NCBI GenBank assembly: GCA_002490635.1
Contig: DKUJ01000053.1
Location: 3,011-11,410 of the forward strand
Direction of reading: 5' to 3'
Source of the DNA: Porphyromonadaceae bacterium UBA7207
Lineage (GTDB): Bacteria > Bacteroidota > Bacteroidia > Bacteroidales > Muribaculaceae
Length of the DNA stretch: 8,400 bases
In this document: in pieces, positions 1-5,316 of the stretch
Layout: each line of letters starts with the position of its first letter
Numbering within the stretch: position 1 is the first letter of the stretch
Position numbers and translations under genes: made by a program
The notes under the pieces: generated by a model
What the model was told of the DNA's origin: nothing
Databases searched by the model: none
Seen by the model: only the letters and a program-made list of their open reading frames with translations

Positions 1-89
1 TTGACAGCATCGTTACTCACACCTACCGAAAGGTCGAACACCGCCAGCAGGAACAGAAATATAACAATACAAAGAAACAGTATTTCCAT
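1..89 (-). CDS. PiT-family inorganic phosphate transporter (N-terminal fragment)
   Basis: Only the first 29 codons are inside the window; the rest lies beyond position 1. The visible protein begins MEILFLCIVIFLFLLAVFDL and continues SVGVSNDAV. This is a hydrophobic first membrane helix followed by the GVSNDAV segment, which matches the conserved GxNDxAN-like signature at the start of PiT (PF01384) phosphate permeases as found in Bacteroidales. Family members are multi-helix inner-membrane proteins that import phosphate by cation symport. The ATG at 87-89 is the first start after an AT-rich spacer and lies about 26 nt downstream of a -7-like element. The gene follows the histidine kinase on the same strand with a 115-nt gap, so it probably has its own promoter, and it may be a target or partner of the two-component pair. 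The family call rests on a short fragment but a distinctive one. Confidence 0.85.
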   Translation of the reverse strand, partial: MEILFLCIVIFLFLLAVFDLSVGVSNDAV

Positions 90-114
90 TGTTTTCCCAG
101 TTATTTATTTGCTG

Positions 115-122
115 CAAAGTAA
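115..122 (-). promoter_or_regulatory. Candidate -7 element for the PiT gene
   Basis: Read on the minus strand this is TTACTTTG, a 7-of-8 match to the Bacteroidota -7 consensus TAnnTTTG. It lies 26 nt upstream of the transporter ATG, giving a predicted leader of roughly 20 nt. A -33 TTTG at the usual 19-21 nt spacing is not evident; the nearest TTTG is about 25 nt upstream. The site may therefore be weak or depend on an activator. Confidence 0.45.
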
Positions 123-204
123 CCGCGAAAACATTTCATGAATATTTCAAAATCCTTAATCTTTTATTAACGAGGGCCTGCAAGCAGAGCCTTGTGTTGC
201 TTGA

Positions 205-1656
205 TTATTCAACCTTCGAAAGTGTTATACGGAAAAACAGGCCGCCGGAATTCAGATTTTCGACATAAATGCCACCGCCATGAAGAAGAACCGCGTTTTT
301 AACAATCGAGAGACCGAGCCCCGTACCGCCTTCGGCACGCGAACGGCCTTTGTCTATCCGGTAAAACCGTTCAAACAATCTGTGCAGATGCTCCGGAGCG
401 ACGCCGTTGCCATTGTCGGATAAGGCGATAACGACCTTCTCTTCGTTGTCGTACACAAGGCCGATTCTGATTCTTGTTCCACCGCTGTACGCGATGGCAT
501 TGTCGATCAGATTGTTGAATATCGCCTCAAGCAACGACGCGTTTCCGGGTATGACTATATCTCCTGCAACGCTGTTCTCTATGGCGATATTCTTTGTACC
601 GGCAATTATCCGACGGTCTTCGACCACCTCATTTATTATACCTGTAAGATTTACCGCTTCTTTCACGATGGATGAGCGTCCATCGTCCATCCGGGTTATG
701 AGCGCCACATCAGCCAACAGCCGCTGGAGCCTTTCGGTGTTGGTCAGACACCGTTGCAGGAACAGTTTTTTCTTTTCTTCGCTGAGATTCCCATGTGCCA
801 TCAATGTCTCCACACATACACGAATCGACGCGACGGGCGTTTTCAGTTCATGATTGATATTATTGGTGAGCTGCTTTTTTATATGCTCCTTTTCCAGCTG
901 TTCATGAAGAGCGGCACGATGCTGGCTGTCACGGTCGGCATAAGCCTGCTGGAGTTTGGCATACAGGCGGACGATATGATTGGAAATCTCGCCAAGTTCA
1001 TCATGAGGAAACGGCTCCGTGTCGGAAATCCTGTCGCCATTCTCGACATTCTCAGCGAATCTGTTGAGCCGCATTATATGCTGTCCGACACGCCGGGTCA
1101 CGAAATAGCCTAACACACACATCAGCAGAGTCACGGCTCCCATTACCCACAGGAAACCGTAGTCCGCCTTCAGCAATTCACTAAGCGATAACGAATAAGG
1201 CACAGCAGTACGTACAATGTAACCCTCCCGGCTTTTCTGTGCAGAATAGAAATAACTGTCCCCGGTGCTCTCGCTATGACGCCGCACGGCATAACCGGTG
1301 CCGGAATGTAATGCCTGTCTGATTTCAACACGACCGAGATGATTGGTATTCGGAAGAGAGTCGAGAGTATTGTCGTAAATAATATTTCCGTTTTCGGCAA
1401 TCACACTGATACGTATATTATCAAACGGCCTGAATTCTTCGATATTCATTTCTGAAACACTGCGGCCCCTTTCCAGTTCGGCCAACAGGTATGAATTGAA
1501 TGTCTGGAGCCGTGAGTTTATTCTCTCCTCCTTGAATTCCTTCTCTCTATGATATTGAAAAAATACAAGACAGCCTACCAGAAGCAACGAATATCCCAGC
1601 AACCACATAAACAGCCGCTGTGGATAGGTGAATTTATTCGACAAAAACATAGCCAT
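205..1656 (-). CDS. Membrane sensor histidine kinase (PhoR-like layout)
   Basis: This 483-residue inner-membrane kinase pairs with the regulator encoded just upstream. TM1 is at about residues 15-35. A periplasmic PAS/Cache-like sensor at about 37-165 contains ISVIAENGNIIYD and the later EIRQALHSGTGY segment, as in PhoR-type sensors of Bacteroidota. TM2 is at about 168-187, followed by a HAMP-like linker to about 240 and a helical stretch. The dimerisation domain carries the phospho-accepting His269 in NHELKTP. The ATPase domain shows the N box with Asn386, the G1 box DNGNGV (414-419), the F box FERFYR (428-433) and the G2 box GGTGLGLS (443-450), so it looks fully active. The ATG at 1656 overlaps the regulator stop by 23 nt; a second ATG at 1650 is equally possible, and neither has a clear ribosome-binding site. 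A role in phosphate sensing is inferred from the sensor layout and the adjacent PiT gene; the ligand cannot be read from sequence. Confidence 0.96.
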   Translation of the reverse strand: MAMFLSNKFTYPQRLFMWLLGYSLLLVGCLVFFQYHREKEFKEERINSRLQTFNSYLLAELERGRSVSEMNIEEFRPFDNIRISVIAENGNIIYDNTLDSLPNTNHLGRVEIRQALHSGTGYAVRRHSESTGDSYFYSAQKSREGYIVRTAVPYSLSLSELLKADYGFLWVMGAVTLLMCVLGYFVTRRVGQHIMRLNRFAENVENGDRISDTEPFPHDELGEISNHIVRLYAKLQQAYADRDSQHRAALHEQLEKEHIKKQLTNNINHELKTPVASIRVCVETLMAHGNLSEEKKKLFLQRCLTNTERLQRLLADVALITRMDDGRSSIVKEAVNLTGIINEVVEDRRIIAGTKNIAIENSVAGDIVIPGNASLLEAIFNNLIDNAIAYSGGTRIRIGLVYDNEEKVVIALSDNGNGVAPEHLHRLFERFYRIDKGRSRAEGGTGLGLSIVKNAVLLHGGGIYVENLNSGGLFFRITLSKVE

Positions 1657-2329
1657 AGCCGGAACGGGTAACGATATTTTTGCCGTACAATCCGATTTTC
1701 TGACGGATACGGGTGATATTCACATCCACAACCCTGTCGAGCACCACAACCTCATCAGGCCATATCTCGCTGAGCAAGTCAGCGCGTGTGAAAACCTGTC
1801 CACGCTTGGAAAGTAGTCTGAACAGAATTTCAAACTCCTTCTTCGGCATCTTAACCTCCAAGCCGTCGACCATACATGTTCTGTTCCTTGCAGAGAGTAC
1901 AAGCCCCTTATATGAAACCAGATCGGAATGCTGTCCGGCGGTGGCTACGGAAGCCGAAGTTCTGCGAAGTACCGCCCGGACACGGGCAAGAACGGCTTTC
2001 AGGGAATATGGCTTCATTATGTAGTCATCGGCTCCGACATCAAGCCCCGCAATCATGTCTTCCTCCGTATCCCTGGCAGTGCAGAATATAATCGGAACCG
2101 AAGCTGTCGCCGGATTCGATTTCATAATGCGGGCCAGTTGTATTCCGGATATTTCCCCCATCATGATATCAAGGAGAACCAGATCATAGCCGCCAAGATT
2201 CAGAGCCAGAGCCTCTTCGGCACTATACGCACAGTCAACGGCATAGCCCTCAGCTTCGAGATTGAATCCGAGACCGTCACACAAGGCCTCTTCATCATCG
2301 ACCACGAGTATCTTCTTCACATTTCCCAT
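1634..2329 (-). CDS. OmpR/PhoB-family response regulator
   Basis: This is a 231-residue cytoplasmic DNA-binding regulator, the usual length for the family. The receiver domain (about 5-122) has the acidic pair Asp11-Asp12, the phospho-accepting Asp54 in VLLDIMM, Thr84 in FCTARD and Lys106-Pro107, so all residues needed for phosphorylation are present. The C-terminal winged helix (about 137-231) shows the family features MPKKEFEILFRLLSKRGQVF, LLSEIW, DRVVDVNITRIRQKI and a terminal SGYGYVF wing. The kinase gene overlaps its 3' end by 23 nt, so the two are co-transcribed and probably translationally coupled. I chose the ATG at 2329. The GTG three codons later also gives a plausible N-terminus (VKKILVVDDE) and would leave a few more bases of leader. 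The regulon is unknown; PhoB-like control of the neighbouring phosphate transporter is an inference. Confidence 0.96.
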   Translation of the reverse strand: MGNVKKILVVDDEEALCDGLGFNLEAEGYAVDCAYSAEEALALNLGGYDLVLLDIMMGEISGIQLARIMKSNPATASVPIIFCTARDTEEDMIAGLDVGADDYIMKPYSLKAVLARVRAVLRRTSASVATAGQHSDLVSYKGLVLSARNRTCMVDGLEVKMPKKEFEILFRLLSKRGQVFTRADLLSEIWPDEVVVLDRVVDVNITRIRQKIGLYGKNIVTRSGYGYVFVE

Positions 2330-2333
2330 ACGG

Positions 2334-2341
2334 CAAAGTTA
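2334..2341 (-). promoter_or_regulatory. -7 element of the two-component operon
   Basis: The minus strand reads TAACTTTG, a perfect match to the Bacteroidota -7 consensus TAnnTTTG. Only 4 nt separate it from the regulator ATG, so transcription would begin at or within a few bases of the start codon. No TTG is visible at the expected 19-21 nt upstream spacing, so a -33 contact is missing or replaced by an activator. Confidence 0.6.
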
Positions 2342-2396
2342 GCAAGAATAATGAAGATTAAGATGTTGTTCGGATTTTGCTTTTGTCAAATCCAAT

Positions 2397-2579
2397 CTAC
2401 CATCCGCGGCGCTTTACCCTGCGGCGGATTGCCATGGCGAAATAGAACAGCACGAGTGCGATTCCTCCGACAATCCAGCGACCGTGGCTGTCGAGGGAAA
2501 ACAAATCCATATTAGCCGCCAGCAGCCACGCCAGCAGCACGAACACTATCCAGAGCAATACCTGATAGGCGATTTTCAC
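2397..2579 (-). CDS. Small two-helix membrane protein, function unknown
   Basis: I do not recognise this 60-residue protein. It has two hydrophobic segments, about residues 5-21 (from YQVLLWIV) and about 35-51 (WIVGGIALVLFYFAMAI). Between them is an acidic loop (NMDLFSLDSHGR), and the C-terminus is strongly basic, ending RRRVKRRGW. By the positive-inside rule both ends should face the cytoplasm, making it an inner-membrane hairpin. I chose the GTG at 2579 because it overlaps the upstream stop in the 4-nt arrangement GTGA, a classic translational-coupling junction. A TTG nine codons earlier would also be in frame but is a poor start. The tight junction with the DUF115-like gene argues that this is a real gene and that the products may work together. 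It ends 67 nt before the response-regulator gene. Being short and without a recognised family, it remains hypothetical. Confidence 0.6.
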   Translation of the reverse strand: MKIAYQVLLWIVFVLLAWLLAANMDLFSLDSHGRWIVGGIALVLFYFAMAIRRRVKRRGW

Positions 2580-3418
2580 TTCGTTGCATATTCGGGAAGT
2601 CTGCAACGCTCAAAGGCATCGATGTAGCTTCCGGGTGTTACATTGTAGATAGCAACACCTTTGACTCGCGCATAGTTCTCGATGCGGTGGTAGCTCCGGA
2701 AGGCTATGGCCATGCTTTCCACAATCTGATGCAATCTATAGCCTTTGTATTCATGCGACACCCGCTGCTGTTCCTGACCGCTTTCCTTGTAGAAGTGCTC
2801 CTGGATGGCCACGACTTCGTTGTTGTCGTCGACAGCCAGCGTTCTCATCCATGAATGGTCGGCGCCGGCGACATACACCGTATCGTAGCCCATCCATATG
2901 GCCGCCATCAGCGAAGGAACAAGCACATTGCGGGGGCGCGGCATGGCCAGCCGGAGGTCGAAAGCGATTCGGCAGACGGCATCGAAGCCTTCGATGCCGA
3001 CATCGTTGAACGGCACCACCTCTACCCCGCTTTCACCCAACAGCCGGCAGGCTTTTGAGCGCATAGCCCCGGGTACCAACAGCTTCATAGGCCAGTCGAC
3101 CTTTCGAAGACTCGCCCATAGTTTTCCGAGCCCGGAGTCGTCCGTCTCTGAGAAAAAATGAGGGTCGGCAAGCACATGATATGCCGGCCGCATACGGCGG
3201 AACTCTTCCGACAGCGGCGCGAAATTCACAGTCAAGGCATCGATACTGCGGATGAATCCGATGCTTTCCTTTATGGTCGTGTTCAGCGAAGGCCCGTTTG
3301 CAAGGATTATGAGCGGCTTGCCATTTCCCGCTTTCGGGACAGCGCATACTCGCGACAGCAACGCCATCTTGCCGATAGCCTTGAGCGTGGATCCGAATTC
3401 CGACAGCATGCTCGCCAT
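2576..3418 (-). CDS. DUF115 / MptE-like protein, possible glycosyltransferase
   Basis: This 280-residue protein, counted from the ATG at 3418, resembles the DUF115/6-hydroxymethylpterin pyrophosphokinase MptE-like fold, which shares motifs with GT42 sialyltransferases. Visible features in order are the nucleotide-binding-like PLIILANGPSL (35-45), the ALTVN segment (61-65), AYHVLADPHFF (79-89), and NVLVPSLMAAIWMGYDTVYV (164-183) leading into AGADHSW (184-190). The C-terminus carries GVAIYNVTPGSYIDAFER (254-271). In bacteria this family is often found in surface-polysaccharide loci, so transfer or modification of a sugar is likelier than pterin synthesis, but the substrate is not predictable. 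The reading frame is open to 3493, but that would overlap the preceding gene by about 73 nt. The ATG at 3418 lies 2 nt after that gene's stop, which fits the packing. A second ATG at 3409 is possible. There are no membrane helices or signal peptide, so it is cytoplasmic. Confidence 0.75.
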   Translation of the reverse strand: MASMLSEFGSTLKAIGKMALLSRVCAVPKAGNGKPLIILANGPSLNTTIKESIGFIRSIDALTVNFAPLSEEFRRMRPAYHVLADPHFFSETDDSGLGKLWASLRKVDWPMKLLVPGAMRSKACRLLGESGVEVVPFNDVGIEGFDAVCRIAFDLRLAMPRPRNVLVPSLMAAIWMGYDTVYVAGADHSWMRTLAVDDNNEVVAIQEHFYKESGQEQQRVSHEYKGYRLHQIVESMAIAFRSYHRIENYARVKGVAIYNVTPGSYIDAFERCRLPEYATK

Positions 3419-3420
3419 GG

Positions 3421-4140
3421 TCAATCCCTGCTGTAGTCGTGGTTGCGCAGATACTCCACCACTGCTGTAGGCCGATGCCGCACAATACTCCACAACTTAC
3501 GTGAATCGTAGGTTATTGTCGTGGTATAGCGCCGCATACGCGCCGTTCCATACAGAACACGGGCTATCCAGCGCTGCCCTACAGTACTCAGAGTCGAGAT
3601 CCGTTTGTCGTTCATTCTGAAAGCCAGGGCATTTGCCAGGTCGGTGATTCCGGGATCGCATGCATCGGTAGCGTTGAGCACCAGTGTTTCCTTGTCCGGC
3701 CAGGGATATACACACAATCCGGCACCGGCTGCGGCGACATCGGTTGCATGTATCGCGCTCACCCTGGCGTCGTTATCCGGAAAATGCATGAACCAGCCCC
3801 TGTATATGTCGGCGGCGAGGCGGCGGGGCCATCCTGTCATCCCCGTGCCTATACAGTTGGCCACACGGAGAATCACAGGTTTCAGCCCGTTGCGCCTGCA
3901 TGTGTCGATAAACCGCTCCTCACACTCCACTGCGTGATGTGCCCTGTCTACCGGCTCTTCCTCGCTGATTGCCAATCCTTCCCTCTGAGCATACACGTCG
4001 CACGTCGATAGCATAAGCCCGACCTGCGCGGCCTCGGCCTCGGCCACAAGCGCAATGCCTTCGCATGCCTCGAAATAGGGCTTTACGAATTTCTGTCCGC
4101 AGGTCTGCAGCCATACGGCTACGGGGATGTCCTCCGCCAT
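3421..4140 (-). CDS. Truncated SDR / NAD-epimerase-like protein lacking catalytic motifs
   Basis: This 239-residue protein matches the middle and C-terminal parts of extended short-chain dehydrogenases (NAD-dependent epimerase/dehydratase, PF01370). GLMLSTCDVYA (41-51) corresponds to the SSxxVYG strand, VILRVANCIGTG (89-100) to the ILRxxNxxGPG strand, and SAIHATDVAAA (128-138) to the IHVxDVA segment. Two things are missing. The N-terminal GxxGxxG strand with about 60-80 following residues has no counterpart, and the place where the YxxxK pair should lie (about 67-71, AHHAV) has neither Tyr nor Lys. Extension is ruled out: the frame meets a TGA 13 codons upstream, with no ATG, GTG or TTG between. 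Its ATG overlaps the pfkA stop by one base (TAATG), so translation is coupled. Full-length relatives act on nucleotide sugars; this copy may be a non-catalytic binding or partner protein, or a decaying gene. The family call is moderately firm, the role unknown. Confidence 0.7.
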   Translation of the reverse strand: MAEDIPVAVWLQTCGQKFVKPYFEACEGIALVAEAEAAQVGLMLSTCDVYAQREGLAISEEEPVDRAHHAVECEERFIDTCRRNGLKPVILRVANCIGTGMTGWPRRLAADIYRGWFMHFPDNDARVSAIHATDVAAAGAGLCVYPWPDKETLVLNATDACDPGITDLANALAFRMNDKRISTLSTVGQRWIARVLYGTARMRRYTTTITYDSRKLWSIVRHRPTAVVEYLRNHDYSRD

Positions 4141-5120
4141 TATATCGATAGACGGCGAAGTGTGTTCAGCAGTTCACGGTTGATGGGCTTGTCGTTCTTG
4201 ATGGCTTTCGAGAAAGGCACATAGACAATCTCATCGTTCTTTATTCCAATCATCACATTGCGCTGGTCCTCCATCAGTGCGTCGATGGCGGCCGCACCCA
4301 TGCGCGATGCCAGAATACGGTCGTGTGCGGTAGGAGAACCACCTCTCTGGAGATGACCCAGAATCGACACACGCACATCGTATCCAGGATACTCATTCTT
4401 CACACGCTCGGCCAGACCCATGGCACCGCCGGTCACAGGGCTTTCGGCGACAAGTACTATCGAGGAGTTCTTGCTCTTGCGGAATCCGTTCTGAATCAGT
4501 TCGGCAAGCTGGTCGACCTCGGTGGAAATCTCGGGAATGATGGCCGCCTCGGCACCTGAAGCAATGGCACCGTTGAGAGCCAGGAAGCCGGCGTCGCGCC
4601 CCATCACCTCGATGAAGAACAGACGCTCATGCGATGTAGCCGTATCACGGATTTTATCGACACATTCCATTATGGTGTTCAGTGCCGTATCGTATCCGAT
4701 TGTTGTATCGGTACCGTACAGGTCGTTGTCGATGGTTCCGGGCAAGCCTATGATAGGGAAGTTGAACTCGTTGGCAAATATGCGGGCACCGGTGAGAGAA
4801 CCGTCTCCGCCGATTACCACCAGCGCGTCTATTTCATGTCGCTTTATGACATCGAAGGCCAGCTGACGGCCTTCCGGAGTCTGGAATTCCTTGCACCGTG
4901 CGGTCTTGAGGATTGTACCGCCCTGCTGGATGATGTTGGATACATTCTGAGTGCGGAAATCAACAATCTCATCGGTTATAAGCCCGCGATATCCGCGATA
5001 GATTCCTTTCACTTTAAGCCCGCTGAATATCGCCGCGCGTGTGACGGCACGGATGGCGGCATTCATTCCGGGAGCATCTCCACCGGATGTGAGAATTCCT
5101 ACACACTTGATCTGCGACAT
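4140..5120 (-). CDS. pfkA: ATP-dependent 6-phosphofructokinase
   Basis: It phosphorylates fructose 6-phosphate to fructose 1,6-bisphosphate, the committing step of glycolysis, as a cytoplasmic oligomer. The 326-residue length is typical of bacterial PfkA. Visible motifs are the ATP-site GILTSGGDAPGMNAAIR (8-24), IGGDGS (103-108), the catalytic loop PGTIDND (127-133) with the base Asp131, MGRDAG (173-178) in the sugar-phosphate site, and GHLQRGGSPTAHDR (255-268). Glycine follows the GGD aspartate (Gly107), and Gly128 sits at the second diagnostic position. Both indicate ATP rather than pyrophosphate as donor, because PPi enzymes carry Asp and Lys there. The ATG at 5120 is preceded by a purine-rich AAAAAAGAGAAG stretch. 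A promoter and an inverted repeat lie upstream, and three further genes follow almost without gaps. Codon structure and motifs look intact, so it is probably the functional housekeeping enzyme. Confidence 0.97.
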   Translation of the reverse strand: MSQIKCVGILTSGGDAPGMNAAIRAVTRAAIFSGLKVKGIYRGYRGLITDEIVDFRTQNVSNIIQQGGTILKTARCKEFQTPEGRQLAFDVIKRHEIDALVVIGGDGSLTGARIFANEFNFPIIGLPGTIDNDLYGTDTTIGYDTALNTIMECVDKIRDTATSHERLFFIEVMGRDAGFLALNGAIASGAEAAIIPEISTEVDQLAELIQNGFRKSKNSSIVLVAESPVTGGAMGLAERVKNEYPGYDVRVSILGHLQRGGSPTAHDRILASRMGAAAIDALMEDQRNVMIGIKNDEIVYVPFSKAIKNDKPINRELLNTLRRLSI

Positions 5121-5151
5121 ACTTCTCTTTTTTACTTTAGAGTTCTACCAT

Positions 5152-5162
5152 GGGCACTGCCC
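5152..5162 (-). other. Short palindrome in the pfkA leader
   Basis: GGGCACTGCCC is an 11-bp perfect palindrome around a central base. It sits in the predicted pfkA leader, a few bases after the expected transcription start. It could form a 4-bp stem in RNA or be a protein-binding site. Directly after it is a five-codon-long reading frame including the stop (ATG GTA GAA CTC TAA, 5151-5137) that ends 16 nt before the pfkA ATG. The role is unproven and may be chance. Confidence 0.3.
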
Positions 5163-5173
5163 TTTATTGTATG

Positions 5174-5181
5174 CAAAAATA
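5174..5181 (-). promoter_or_regulatory. -7 element of the pfkA promoter
   Basis: The minus strand reads TATTTTTG, a full match to TAnnTTTG, 53 nt upstream of the pfkA ATG. It predicts a leader of roughly 45-50 nt. No TTTG is found at a 19-21 nt spacing; that position is occupied by the outer arm of the inverted repeat at 5189-5205. An internal TTG is only 14 nt away. Confidence 0.6.
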
Positions 5182-5188
5182 CGAAGAA

Positions 5189-5205
5189 TATGCGACAATC
5201 GCATA
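5189..5205. promoter_or_regulatory. Candidate operator: 7-bp-arm inverted repeat upstream of pfkA
   Basis: TATGCGA-CAA-TCGCATA is a perfect inverted repeat with 7-bp arms and a 3-bp centre. It begins 7 bp upstream of the pfkA -7 element and covers the -33 region. Such a position fits a dimeric transcription factor that blocks, or substitutes for, sigma-factor contact at -33. No regulator gene is in the window to pair with it. Confidence 0.5.
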
Positions 5206-5256
5206 CCTTGAACATCATTTTTTGCCTTCCTATACCTTCCTGATACCGTTAAAATG

Positions 5257-5297
5257 CAGCCACGGAGCAGCGGCGCTCTGCCGCTGCTCCGTGGCTG
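5257..5297 (-). terminator. Rho-independent terminator of the GH13 gene
   Basis: The arms CAGCCACGGAGCAGCGGC and GCCGCTGCTCCGTGGCTG are exact 18-bp reverse complements around the loop GCTCT. The hairpin begins 20 nt after the GH13 stop codon. On the minus strand it is followed by CATTTTAACGG, a short T tract, so it should end the GH13 transcript before the pfkA promoter. Confidence 0.88.
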
Positions 5298-5316
5298 ATA
5301 TAGTAGTATGGAGGAA

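Noticed and set aside
175..191. Small stem GGCCTG-CAAG-CAG(A)GCC after the histidine-kinase stop as a terminator
   Set aside because: The stem is only 6 bp with a bulge and has no T tract on the minus strand, so I cannot support it as a terminator.
754..1113. Open frames on the plus strand opposite the histidine kinase and regulator
   Set aside because: They are short, without domain signals or promoter, and lie opposite conserved kinase and receiver motifs.
2372..2393. Inverted repeat GGATTTTG/CAAATCC between the small membrane gene and the response regulator
   Set aside because: The arms are short and need a bulge, and no T run follows on the minus strand. It may be chance in an AT-rich spacer.
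2576..3418. Pterin pyrophosphokinase function for the DUF115-like gene
   Set aside because: That activity is known for archaeal MptE. The bacterial relatives are mostly uncharacterised and the context offers no folate or pterin genes.
3419..3493. N-terminal extension of the DUF115-like protein to 3493
   Set aside because: It would overlap the SDR-like gene by about 73 nt, and the added residues look like a shadow of that gene. The ATG at 3418, 2 nt after the previous stop, is better.
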